From the NCBI GenBank assembly GCA_017555665.1, contig JAFZFY010000367.1, positions 1-33,362 on the forward strand: a stretch of 33,362 bases of DNA, written 5' to 3'. Within the stretch, counting starts at the first letter, position 1. Each line of letters opens with the position of its first letter. A model generated the notes under the pieces. It saw only the letters and a program-made list of their open reading frames with translations, searched no databases and was not told the DNA's origin. The position numbers and the translations under genes are program-made. The stretch is from Pseudomonadota bacterium (lineage in GTDB: Bacteria; Myxococcota_A; Bradymonadia; UBA4248). Positions 8,641 through 15,719 of the stretch are shown here, piece by piece.

Positions 8641-8680
8641 AACGCCGCTATCCCGTGCCGGGATACGCGGCGTTTTTTTT
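8641..8680 (+). terminator. Intrinsic terminator of the POT gene, also bulged-G hairpin copy 4
   Basis: AACGCCGC-TATCCCG pairs with CGGGATACGCGGCGTT across TGC, followed by a run of eight to nine T. It has the ATACG/TAT unpaired base of the hairpin family in reverse orientation. It is a strong rho-independent terminator for the upstream transporter gene. Confidence 0.85.
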
Positions 8681-8700
8681 GTGCATGCGCCCCGGGCAAA

Positions 8701-8733
8701 AAAAATCCCCGCACGGTCGGTGCGGGGATTTTA
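8701..8733 (-). terminator. Terminator of the PEGA-protein gene (bidirectional)
   Basis: CCCCGCAC-GGTCG-GTGCGGGG flanked by A-run and T-run on the two sides. It lies 20 bases past the stop of the minus-strand gene and could act in both directions. Confidence 0.85.
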
Positions 8734-8753
8734 AACGGAATGCGTGAGGGCGA

Positions 8754-9857
8754 TCAGAATGTCCAGCCCATCGTCATGCCCTGGTATTCGGGCGAAAGCT
8801 GAACGTTGACCTTGGGCATGTAGCTGTTGTTGTACGTCAGGGCCGAGTCGACATCTTCGCCTTCGAAGTCATAGACGAAGCCGACGACAGTCAGTGCGAC
8901 GCCGGCTGCGATCAGGCCGCCACCGACGGCGAGCATGGCGACGCCGGTTTGATAAATCGTGCTGCCAGTGCCTTTGGCTTTGGTGGCTGCTTCGCCATCG
9001 TACTTCTGGATTGCGGGGAGGATCTTGTTTGTTTCCCACCAGCTGCCGGTGCCTTTCTTGTTGCTGTCGCCGGAACCGATGGTGAGCGCGTACATGACCG
9101 AGCCGGCGATCATGGCGGCGGCACCGGCACCGAGGGCGGCAAAACCGGAATATTTAATGGCGCGTCTGGTGTCTTCGGGATCCTTGGCGACGTTCATGTC
9201 AACGTGGATCTTGGCGGTCTGTTTGCCTTCGATGACGACGCGGATGGCATCTTCTTTTGTGAAGCCGTCTTTACGGACAGCGACGATATAGTTGCCGGCG
9301 ATGAGTTCGATCGGCTGTGCGCTCTCTTCAAACTCGGCGCTCATGCCGACGCGCTTGCCATCGACGAAAACGTCTGCGCCGGGGATGTTACTTGTGACGA
9401 TCAGTTTGCCCATTTCACCGATGATCATGTCGCGTGCCAGAAGTTCGGCTGATTCGCGGTCGGTGACCGTCGCGTTCATCTCTTTGAAAATGCCTTTGCC
9501 GCTGACATACCAGACGAGGTGTGTCTCGCCGCCGTCTTTGACGGAACCGAAAATAATGGCGGGGGCGCCAAGCGTCGCGCAGGCTGCGTCATAACACGCG
9601 ATACTTCCCTCGACATCGCAACCCGTGACCATCTGCATTTCGGTATAGGTAATGTCGCCGCCGTTCGCTTCCAGCATATACGACGAATGAAGCACCTGAT
9701 TCTGGAGCGCTTCGAGAATGTAGCCTGCCTGCTCTTCAACATTCTCTCCAAGTGCATCAAGCTTCATGACCGCGACATTGCCATCTGCAAAGGCATTTCC
9801 CGCACCCAACAGACACATACCGGCCAACGCCATTCCCGCAAAACGATTTATTTTCAT
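8754..9857 (-). CDS. Exported PEGA-domain protein with two C-terminal hydrophobic segments
   Basis: A 367-aa protein. Its N-terminal signal peptide has a probable cleavage site after AFA (residue 24). AGGTGG precedes the ATG. Residues 25-145 contain a fold beginning with NVAVMKLDALG and a region with four Cys (80-93), resembling the N-terminal domains of myxobacterial proteins that sense or bind at the periplasm. A PEGA domain spans about 150-222 (GKLIVTSNIPGADVFVDG and the GNYIVAVRKDGF half). PEGA domains are beta-rich surface or adhesion modules. Two hydrophobic stretches follow, around 235-260 and 308-332, probably membrane-spanning. The end (residues 345-367) returns to a polar stretch. 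No enzymatic motif was seen. Its role is unknown. Confidence 0.85.
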   Translation of the reverse strand: MKINRFAGMALAGMCLLGAGNAFADGNVAVMKLDALGENVEEQAGYILEALQNQVLHSSYMLEANGGDITYTEMQMVTGCDVEGSIACYDAACATLGAPAIIFGSVKDGGETHLVWYVSGKGIFKEMNATVTDRESAELLARDMIIGEMGKLIVTSNIPGADVFVDGKRVGMSAEFEESAQPIELIAGNYIVAVRKDGFTKEDAIRVVIEGKQTAKIHVDMNVAKDPEDTRRAIKYSGFAALGAGAAAMIAGSVMYALTIGSGDSNKKGTGSWWETNKILPAIQKYDGEAATKAKGTGSTIYQTGVAMLAVGGGLIAAGVALTVVGFVYDFEGEDVDSALTYNNSYMPKVNVQLSPEYQGMTMGWTF

Positions 9858-9930
9858 ATATCCACCTCTGCTTCTAGCTTGCTGACACTCATGCCGAATC
9901 CTTTCGACACCTTAGATTTTTTATCTTTAT

Positions 9931-9942
9931 CACAAATTTGTG
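9931..9942. promoter_or_regulatory. Perfect 12-bp palindrome, candidate operator
   Basis: CACAAATTTGTG lies in the AT-rich gap between the divergent PEGA-protein and aminotransferase genes, about 75 bp from one start and 115 bp from the other. Its position suits a regulator binding site. No bound protein can be named. Confidence 0.35.
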
Positions 9943-10056
9943 CAATAGACAAATGGCGAATGATGACGTAGGGAATTGTTTTTGTCATCCGGTCGTTTCC
10001 TGGCCGGATCTCTCTTCGGATTTCTGGCAGTTTCCCATATACTCAAGGATCTCTCT

Positions 10057-11259
10057 ATGAAAAAAGCAAAAAGACTCGATCATGTCCAGGCTTCCCTTAC
10101 GCTTGCGATCACGGCAAAAGCCGCCGCGATGAAAAGCGAGGGCATCGATATCATTAGTTTCGGCGCAGGGGAGCCGGATTTTGACACGCCTGCGCCAGTG
10201 GTCGAGGCGGCAAAGAACGCGCTCGATCACGGCTTGACCAGATACACGGCCGTGGCTGGCATGCCCGCGCTCCGCGCGGAAATCGCCGCTTGGTACGGCA
10301 GGGAATTCGGCGTGGAGACGGCGCCGGATCAGGTCATCGTCGGCATCGGCGGAAAGCAGGTCATTTACAATGCGATCATGTCGATCATCGACGCGGGCGA
10401 CATGGTGCTCATCCCGTCTCCCTATTGGCTCTCCTATCCCGCGATGGTGCATCTCGCCGGGGGCGAGGTCGCGTTCATCGAGACGCGTGAGGAAGAAAAA
10501 TTCCTCATGACGCCCAACATGCTCGAAGAAGCCATCGTCAAGCACGCCCCGAAGCTGCTCATCCTCAATTCGCCGTCAAACCCGACCGGGCAGTGCTACA
10601 CGGAAAGCGACCTCCGCGCGCTCGCGGACGTGTTACGGCGGCATCCCGATGTGAATATCCTTTGGGATAACATCTATGCGCATCTGACATACGGCGGATT
10701 CAGGCATGTCGAACTCGCCAAAGTCGCGCCTGACCTTTGTCCGAGGCTTGTCACGACGGGCGGCTTTTCAAAGAGCTTTGCCATGACGGGGTGGCGTCTC
10801 GGTTTTGCGATCGCTGATCCCGAACGCATCCGCATGATGACGACGATCCAGAGCCACTCGACCTCGAATGCCGTGAGCTTCGCCCAGGCGGGCGCGCTCG
10901 CCGCGCTCAAGCTCGACAGGGCGGTGCTCGAAAATATGAGAAAGGCTTTTGAGAACCGAAGGAACATCATTCTGGAAGAGATCTCCAAGATCGATGGCGT
11001 GTCGTGTGCCGCCCCGATGGGCGCGTTCTATGTCCTGCTTAATTGCAAAAAATACTGCAATATTGAGCGCGGTCTGCACTGGATCCAGGGGGATGTCGAT
11101 CTCGCCAAATATATTCTTGAGGAGGGGCATGTGGCGACGGTGCCGGGCAGCGCGTTTGGTGCGCCGGGATACCTGCGCCTCTCGTTTGCCCTGGACGAAG
11201 AGGGCATCCGCAAGGGGATTCAGCGCATCGCGGATGCGCTTGCAACCTTGAATGCGTGA
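10057..11259 (+). CDS. Class I pyridoxal-phosphate aminotransferase (aspartate-aminotransferase-like)
   Basis: A 400-aa cytoplasmic PLP enzyme. The ATG at 10057 follows CAAGGAT and gives the usual family length; an in-frame ATG at 9976 would add 27 atypical residues. Motifs include ISFGAGEPDFDTP near the N-terminus, the TRYTAVAGMPALR segment, NSPSNPTGQCY, WDNIYAHL, and FSKSFAMTGWRLGF, where Lys239 should bind PLP. A conserved Arg near the C-terminus (GYLRLSFA) would hold the substrate carboxylate. This pattern is that of the AspB/prokaryotic-type aspartate aminotransferases (subgroup I-gamma), which transfer amino groups between aspartate or related amino acids and 2-oxoglutarate. Exact substrate preference cannot be decided, so no symbol is given. 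Confidence 0.9.
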   Translation: MKKAKRLDHVQASLTLAITAKAAAMKSEGIDIISFGAGEPDFDTPAPVVEAAKNALDHGLTRYTAVAGMPALRAEIAAWYGREFGVETAPDQVIVGIGGKQVIYNAIMSIIDAGDMVLIPSPYWLSYPAMVHLAGGEVAFIETREEEKFLMTPNMLEEAIVKHAPKLLILNSPSNPTGQCYTESDLRALADVLRRHPDVNILWDNIYAHLTYGGFRHVELAKVAPDLCPRLVTTGGFSKSFAMTGWRLGFAIADPERIRMMTTIQSHSTSNAVSFAQAGALAALKLDRAVLENMRKAFENRRNIILEEISKIDGVSCAAPMGAFYVLLNCKKYCNIERGLHWIQGDVDLAKYILEEGHVATVPGSAFGAPGYLRLSFALDEEGIRKGIQRIADALATLNA

Positions 11260-11283
11260 GGTGTGTCGCGTGACACGTCTCTG

Positions 11284-11316
11284 GCGCGGCCGTATGCCGG
11301 CAGGCATAGGACGCGC
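11284..11316 (+). repeat. Bulged-G hairpin element, copy 5
   Basis: GCGCGGCCGTATGCC pairs with GGCATAGGACGCGC across GGCA. One unpaired G precedes TAT. Copy 7 is nearly identical, so these two are probably a recent duplication. Confidence 0.8.
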
Positions 11317-11320
11317 AAAC

Positions 11321-11348
11321 GCGCGGCGTATGCAGCGCATAGCCGCGC
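11321..11348 (+). repeat. Bulged-G hairpin element, copy 6
   Basis: GCGCGGCGTATGC pairs with GCATAGCCGCGC across AGC, with the same single unpaired G. It lies between copies 5 and 7. Confidence 0.8.
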
Positions 11349-11360
11349 CCAGATGGTCTG

Positions 11361-11393
11361 ACGCGGCCGTATGCCGGCAGGCATAGGGCGCGC
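11361..11393 (+). repeat. Bulged-G hairpin element, copy 7
   Basis: CGCGGCCGTATGCC pairs with GGCATAGGGCGCG across GGCA. It differs from copy 5 at one or two positions and shares the following CGCAAAC flank. Confidence 0.8.
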
Positions 11394-11428
11394 AAACAAG
11401 GGATCAAAAAAAGGAGCCGATCGATCAA

Positions 11429-12604
11429 ATGATGGATATAGACGATATGGAGAAGATGCGGTCCGACTTGCTCAGGCGCATTGCGGACTATCTGTTTGCG
11501 GCCTACCGCTGGGCGTGCATGGACAGCCCGACGGGGCTTGAGCCGAAGCCGCTCGGCCTGACGATCGACATGCTCGAATACCAGAGATGCTGTCATCCGG
11601 TGTATGCGCGATACTGCGAGATGCATGGCAGGACGGAGCGGGGCGTGTCTCTGCTCGATTATCCGCCTTTGCCTGTCGAGTTTTTTAAGCGCGCGGATGT
11701 CAGCCCGTTCTCGCAGGTGCAGACGATCGCCGAGTTTCATTCGAGCGGGACGACGACGGGCGACCGCAGCATTCACCGGTTCCGCGATGTCGGGCTGCTG
11801 CACAGGGCCATTTTCTTTGCGTTTACGATCTATGTCGCGCGCATCATGTCGCCCAGGACGCGGGTGTTTTCGCTGATGCCGTCCTATGAGGACAACCCGC
11901 ATTCCTCGCTGGGTTACATGCTGACGCAGCTCGTTCGGACGCTCGGCGGCGAGGGGTCTGATTTTTTCTTTTCGATGGAGGACGGGCTGGCGTCGGATCG
12001 TCTGTTCGAGGCGTTGCGGCAGGCGGCGCGTGACGAGGTGCCGGTGCATCTGCTGGGGCCGGCGTTTTCGTATGTCGAGCTGCTGGACCGCCTGGGGGAT
12101 GAGAAGATCGCGAGCGCGCCCGAAAGCTGCCTGTTCGAGACGGGCGGTTACAAGGGGCGGACACGCGAGATCCCGAAGCGGGAGCTTCGCGACAGCCTGA
12201 GCGCGTCGCTCGGCATCGAGCGGCGGCGGATATACGGCGAATACGGCATGTGCGAGCTGACGAGCCAGGGGTATGAGATCTGCGCGCTGAACACGCGCGG
12301 CGAGTTGCCCGACGAGGGGCTGTTCACATTCCCGGTCTGGATGAAGTGCATCCTGTATAACCCGGAGACGATGGCGCCGGTTCTGCCTGGAAACTGCGGC
12401 CAGATCGCGCTGTTTGACCTCTGTAACCTGGACAGCGCGGGGTATATCCTGACCGGCGATATCGGCATCATGGAGCCGCTCAGCGAGAGTTTGCGCGCGC
12501 GCGTGCCGGGTCACCCGAAGCATGCGCTTCGGCTTCTGGGGCGAGCGGAGAATGCTATGCCGAAGGGGTGCTCGATGTCCTGGGAGGAGTGGGCCGGCCG
12601 CTGA
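11429..12604 (+). CDS. LuxE-like acyl-protein synthetase / ANL-superfamily ligase
   Basis: A 391-aa protein. ATG codons at 11429 and 11432 both follow AAGGAG (11411-11416) at a longish spacing. The adenylate-forming P-loop is visible as FHSSGTTTGDRSIHRF (about residues 108-123). Later segments FETGGYKGRTREIP and YGEYGMCELTSQGYE match the LuxE/long-chain acyl-protein synthetase branch, which activates fatty acids as acyl-AMP and transfers them to a protein Cys. A Cys near the C-terminus in MPKGCSMSW may correspond to the LuxE acyl-accepting Cys, which is inference. No luxCD-like reductase or transferase lies nearby, so luminescence is unlikely. A role in acyl transfer for lipid or surface-polymer synthesis is more plausible. 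It stands alone between hairpin elements and rpsP. Confidence 0.75.
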   Translation: MMDIDDMEKMRSDLLRRIADYLFAAYRWACMDSPTGLEPKPLGLTIDMLEYQRCCHPVYARYCEMHGRTERGVSLLDYPPLPVEFFKRADVSPFSQVQTIAEFHSSGTTTGDRSIHRFRDVGLLHRAIFFAFTIYVARIMSPRTRVFSLMPSYEDNPHSSLGYMLTQLVRTLGGEGSDFFFSMEDGLASDRLFEALRQAARDEVPVHLLGPAFSYVELLDRLGDEKIASAPESCLFETGGYKGRTREIPKRELRDSLSASLGIERRRIYGEYGMCELTSQGYEICALNTRGELPDEGLFTFPVWMKCILYNPETMAPVLPGNCGQIALFDLCNLDSAGYILTGDIGIMEPLSESLRARVPGHPKHALRLLGRAENAMPKGCSMSWEEWAGR

Positions 12605-12695
12605 GACGGGGCGGGCATACGACGCGGCGTGGGCGTGCGAAGTGCCCATTTGGGGGCGGCTGGCGCGTGTAAAACGATCCGCAAACGCTAAAAAC

Positions 12696-12724
12696 TTGAC
12701 ATTACATCTATTCTTGCGTATGAA
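12696..12724 (+). promoter_or_regulatory. Sigma-70-type promoter for the rpsP operon
   Basis: A perfect -35 box TTGACA (12696-12701) is separated by 17 bases from TATGAA (12719-12724). It lies about 110 bp upstream of rpsP, giving a leader of about 100 nt. Confidence 0.65.
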
Positions 12725-12833
12725 GCGCGGCGTTTTTATGCGCGGCAGAGCGCTTTGCCGCATTTCTGAATGTGATCGCAACGCGCAAACAGGCTGCGCT
12801 GGCGATAAATATCAATGAAAATTTGGAGGAACA

Positions 12834-13073
12834 ATGGCAGTAAGTCTTCGACTTCAGAGACATGGTGCGACGCACCGTCCTTTCTATAAACTCGTTGCGG
12901 CAGACAGCCGTGATGTCCGTGACGGCCGTTGCATCGAGCAGCTCGGCACCTATGATTCAGTGAGCAACCCTCACAAGATCAACTTCAATCTCGAGCGCGT
13001 TGATTACTGGCTTTCGAATGGTGCCATCGCAAGCGACACCGTGAAGTCTCTCGTTGCCAAGGCCAGAAAGTAA
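12834..13073 (+). CDS. rpsP: 30S ribosomal protein S16
   Basis: 79 aa, normal for bacterial S16. It begins MAVSLRLQRHGATHRPFY, matching the conserved (V)xIRLxRxGxxxxPxY start, and continues VAADSRDVRDGRCIEQLGTYD and VDYWLSNGA. It is a primary assembly protein of the 30S body. A GGAGG-type ribosome site (TTTGGAGGAAC) precedes the ATG. It is the first gene of rpsP-khpA-rimM-trmD-rplS, the order common in bacteria, but ffh, which often precedes rpsP, is absent here. Confidence 0.97.
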   Translation: MAVSLRLQRHGATHRPFYKLVAADSRDVRDGRCIEQLGTYDSVSNPHKINFNLERVDYWLSNGAIASDTVKSLVAKARK

Positions 13074-13113
13074 GCGAAGGATCCGAGGGTTGTCTGTAGA
13101 GATGGAGCATCGT

Positions 13114-13353
13114 ATGAAAGATTTGTTAGAATGCATCAATTGCGTTGCAAAAGGTCTTGTGGACAATCCGGACGAAGTTGTAGTCGGCATCGAGGAAGGG
13201 GAGGAATGTGCGGTTCTGCTGCATGTCGCCCCTGAGGATCTCGGCAAAGTGATCGGCAAGAGCGGGCGTACAGCGGATGCGCTGAGGACGATCCTTGCGG
13301 CTGCTGCGCGCAAGCATGGCACGACGTGCCGGCTTGAGATCATGGAAAGCTGA
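13114..13353 (+). CDS. khpA: KH-domain RNA-binding protein KhpA
   Basis: 79 aa from the ATG at 13114, chosen for the GGAG seven bases upstream and because the product then begins MKDLLECINCVAKGLVDNP, the usual KhpA start. ATGs at 13102 and 13054 are in frame; 13054 would overlap rpsP. A single KH domain has the nucleic-acid-binding loop as GKVIGKSGRTADALR. KhpA proteins bind many RNAs, often with KhpB/Jag. Its place between rpsP and rimM is conserved in many bacteria, and it starts 40 bp after rpsP. Confidence 0.92.
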   Translation: MKDLLECINCVAKGLVDNPDEVVVGIEEGEECAVLLHVAPEDLGKVIGKSGRTADALRTILAAAARKHGTTCRLEIMES

Positions 13354-13371
13354 GGCGCATCTGGATGCGCC
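13354..13371 (+). repeat. Short hairpin after khpA
   Basis: GGCGCATC-TG-GATGCGCC, a perfect eight-pair stem that begins at the khpA stop. It may pause transcription or protect the mRNA end. It has no unpaired G, so it is not part of the bulged-G family. Confidence 0.5.
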
Positions 13372-13382
13372 AGCAGGCCCAG

Positions 13383-13415
13383 ACACCATTGAGGCGACTT
13401 GATGGTGTTTTTTTT
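13383..13415 (+). terminator. Intrinsic terminator inside the rpsP-rplS operon
   Basis: ACACCATTGAG pairs with CTTGATGGTGT (one T-G and one G-T wobble) across a GCGA tetraloop, and is followed by eight T. It lies between khpA and rimM, so it would separate rpsP-khpA from rimM-trmD-rplS unless it is read through. Confidence 0.7.
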
Positions 13416-13429
13416 GTGTAGTCTTCAAA

Positions 13430-13957
13430 ATGAGTGACACGGGTTCAAAGATACATGTGGGCGTCGTTGGGCGCGCGCATGGCATCCGAGGAGCGATTCG
13501 CGTTTTCACGGATGATGCGCAGAGTGACAGCCTTTTGAAAGTGAAGGCGGTCTATATCGGGAATTCCCCGGACACGCGTACTGTGAAACGCGCGACGCGA
13601 TGCGGACGTTTTGTCGCGCTGGAACTCGAAGGCATTGAGGACCGCGACGCTGCTTTTGAACTGACAGGACAGGATGTCTATGTGGACCGCAGCCGCCTCA
13701 GACCGCTGAAAAACGCATATTACGCCTGTGACCTGATCGGTCTGAGCCTCGTCGATGAGACGGGACATGCGTGGGGGGAAGTCGATGCCGTCATGCCAAG
13801 CGGCGCACACGATCTCCTGAGATATAAACGCCCAGCGGGCGGCATAGGGCTAGTGCCCTTTGTGGCTGCGCATGTCGGCAAGGTCGATCTCGAAGCCGGG
13901 ACCGTCCAGGTCGAGAGCGGGTGGATGTCGGAGCTTGATGCCGTTTACGGAGAATAG
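13430..13957 (+). CDS. rimM: Ribosome maturation factor RimM
   Basis: 175 aa, typical length. The N-terminal domain shows VGVVGRAHGIRGAIRVF, matching the RimM GxxxxxHGxxGxxxV signature. The C-terminal PRC-barrel domain includes YYACDLIGLSLVDETG and ends with the IGLVPFV...VDLEAGTV pattern. RimM binds S19 on the 30S subunit and is needed for head maturation. No clear Shine-Dalgarno sequence precedes the ATG, which lies 14 bases after a terminator T-run. Poor initiation or leaderless-type initiation is possible. trmD follows 2 bp later. Confidence 0.95.
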   Translation: MSDTGSKIHVGVVGRAHGIRGAIRVFTDDAQSDSLLKVKAVYIGNSPDTRTVKRATRCGRFVALELEGIEDRDAAFELTGQDVYVDRSRLRPLKNAYYACDLIGLSLVDETGHAWGEVDAVMPSGAHDLLRYKRPAGGIGLVPFVAAHVGKVDLEAGTVQVESGWMSELDAVYGE

Positions 13958-13959
13958 CG

Positions 13960-14775
13960 ATGGGGCATATCTGCTTTGTATCGCTGTTTCCCGAATACTT
14001 TGAAGCCTCCATGGGGTGTTCGATCATTGGACGGGCTGTTCGGCGAGGAGAGCTCACGTGGGATTTCGTGCAGATCCGTGACTTCAGTCACGACAAGCAT
14101 CATCGCGTGGATGACACGCCGTATGGCGGCGGGGCCGGCCTCGTGATGAAGCCGGATCCGGTCGTCGAGGCGATCGAGTTCGCGCGTCAGAACCATCCGG
14201 ATGGGCATGTGGTTCTGATGAGCCCGCAGGGGCGACGGTTCGATCAGCACGAAGCCAGACGGCTCAGCCGTTATCCGTCCCTGATCTTTGTCTGCGGTCA
14301 TTACGAGGGTCTGGATGAGCGGATTCTGAGCTTCGTCGATGAGGAGATCTCGCTTGGCGATTTCGTGCTCACGGGCGGCGAGCTCGCTGCGCAGGCCGTA
14401 AGTGATGCAGTATGCAGGCTTTGGCCGGGTGTGCTCGGGAACGATGCTTCCAGCGAGGACGAAAGCTTCTCCGAGGGCTGGCTCGAATATCCGCAGTACA
14501 CGCGGCCTGTCGAGTTCCGGGGCATGCGTGTTCCGGATATCCTGCTCAGCGGCGATCACGGGGCTGTCGATGCCTGGCGGCGGCGCGAGTCCATCTTGCG
14601 CACACGCGACAGACGGCCGGATCTTTATGAAAAACTCCGCCATTCGATCTCGCCTAAAGAAAAACGGCGGCTCGGTATCGAGGATGCGGTTAAACCTCTT
14701 GTGCCTAAAAACGCAGGGGATGACATTTCTGAAACAACGCCAGACGGGACAAACTCACCGGTGGCGAAAAATTGA
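13960..14775 (+). CDS. trmD: tRNA (guanine-N1-)-methyltransferase TrmD
   Basis: 271 aa, slightly longer than E. coli TrmD (255). It methylates G37 at N1 in tRNAs reading CNN codons, using S-adenosylmethionine, and so prevents +1 frameshifts. Diagnostic stretches are SLFPEYFEASMGCSIIGRA, RDFSHDKHHRVDDTPYGGGAG, the trefoil-knot AdoMet site VCGHYEGLDERI, and ISLGDFVLTGGELAA. A GGAGA ribosome site overlaps the end of rimM, so the two are translationally close. The final ~20 residues are a polar tail outside the core fold. Confidence 0.97.
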   Translation: MGHICFVSLFPEYFEASMGCSIIGRAVRRGELTWDFVQIRDFSHDKHHRVDDTPYGGGAGLVMKPDPVVEAIEFARQNHPDGHVVLMSPQGRRFDQHEARRLSRYPSLIFVCGHYEGLDERILSFVDEEISLGDFVLTGGELAAQAVSDAVCRLWPGVLGNDASSEDESFSEGWLEYPQYTRPVEFRGMRVPDILLSGDHGAVDAWRRRESILRTRDRRPDLYEKLRHSISPKEKRRLGIEDAVKPLVPKNAGDDISETTPDGTNSPVAKN

Positions 14776-14844
14776 TTGACAAATGCCTGGGTTGAGTGCA
14801 AAACGCCTCACCGCGGCAATTCTGCTTTATTAGGAGATTAACTA

Positions 14845-15234
14845 ATGACCTGCCCAATTATTTCAGCGATTGAAAAGAAACAGATGCGTACCGACCTTCC
14901 GGACTTCCGTCCCGGTGACACGGTTCGTGTTCATGTTAAAGTTAAGGAAGGCGACAAAGAGCGTATCCAGGTTTACGAGGGTGCCGTGATTCGTCGCAGT
15001 GGCGGCGGTGTCCGTGAGACATTCACTGTCCGCAAGATTTCCTATGGCGTCGGTGTCGAGCGTACGTTCCCCGTTCACAGCCCCAAGATCGCCAAGATCG
15101 AAGTCGCCGTGCTCGGTAATGTCCGTCGCGCCAAGCTCTATTATCTCCGCGACCTCCGCGGCAAAGCTGCCCGCATCAAGAGCGTTCGCACGCGCAAAGC
15201 TTTCGGTGTTGCCGTTACGGAAAACGCCGATTAA
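14845..15234 (+). CDS. rplS: 50S ribosomal protein L19
   Basis: 129 aa. [57 protein letters not shown] and [10 protein letters not shown] are classic L19 segments. L19 sits at the 30S-50S interface. AGGAGA lies seven bases before the ATG. There are 69 bp between trmD and rplS, with no clear promoter seen. A terminator follows. Confidence 0.97.
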   Translation: MTCPIISAIEKKQMRTDLPDFRPGDTVRVHVKVKEGDKERIQVYEGAVIRRSGGGVRETFTVRKISYGVGVERTFPVHSPKIAKIEVAVLGNVRRAKLYYLRDLRGKAARIKSVRTRKAFGVAVTENAD

Positions 15235-15256
15235 TCCTGCTTTTGCAGAACTTTTT

Positions 15257-15284
15257 AAGCCCGGCTTGTGTCGGGCTTTTTTTT
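15257..15284 (+). terminator. Terminator of the rplS operon
   Basis: AAGCCCG pairs with CGGGCTT across an eight-base loop (GCTTGTGT), followed by a T-run, 23 bases after the rplS stop. Confidence 0.85.
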
Positions 15285-15719
15285 GCGCCCGGCGAGCGTG
15301 GCGATGGCTTTTTCTGATCTCGCCCGCCGCTTCCGCGCCCCCTCCGGGGTGTCGTGTGCTGGGGGCGATCCCCCCTGTCTGGTGTGCCCAAAGGGCGTAT
15401 CTCCGCGCGTGTCGGATAGGGCCAAAAATACACGGTGTCGGGTGCATGCATTGATTTGAAACTTGCGCACGTTCTCTGGAAATGGTAATAACCGCAACCG
15501 GCCACGCTGCTGTGTGCGTGTAGCACCATATATGCTTGAACTCCTAATATGCTAAATAGGGACTTGTCCCTGGGGGGATGACGAGCGCGCCTGCGAGTCC
15601 AGGATACTTGTGCCCTCTATTCACGAGGCCCACCTGACTATACAGGATGTTTAGCTTACGGTGCGGACGGCATGGTGGGTGGCTCTTTTTTTAATCATGC
15701 AGTCATAAGGACACATTTG
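15285..15719. other. Long gap between rplS and the FHA gene
   Basis: No protein-coding gene is supported. The first part (15285-15450) shows no clear structure. The second part (about 15555-15692) is rich in short complementary segments and ends in a T-run, described separately as a possible RNA. Weak promoter-like hexamers (TTGCGC and TAATAA at 15463-15491) are present but not convincing. Confidence 0.5.
15555..15692 (+). ncRNA. Possible structured RNA ending in a terminator
   Basis: The stretch begins with AGGGAC/GTCCCT. It continues with CCTG/CAGG and CTTGTG/CACGAG helices. CCCACC (15630-15635) can pair with GGTGGG, and then come seven T (15686-15692). Its 3' part (CCCACCTGA... CAGG ...CGGCAT) resembles by eye the 3' half of proteobacterial 6S RNA, but the closing 5' strand expected for 6S was not found. 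It could instead be an mRNA leader of the FHA gene with an attenuator. tRNA, tmRNA, SRP and RNase P signatures were not seen. Confidence 0.3.

Noticed and set aside
11429-12604. Bioluminescence function for the LuxE-like gene
   Set aside because: No luxA, luxB, luxC or luxD-like genes are present in the window, and the ANL ligase family is much broader than lux.
11039-12781. 580-codon minus-strand frame across the LuxE-like gene and the aminotransferase end
   Set aside because: It spans two genes recognised on the other strand and shows an Arg/His/Pro-rich composition without domains, typical of a GC-rich shadow.
15555-15692. tRNA, tmRNA, SRP RNA or RNase P RNA in the gap after rplS
   Set aside because: None of the conserved signature sequences of these RNAs (T-loop, CCA end, SRP GGAA tetraloop helix, RNase P conserved regions) was seen.
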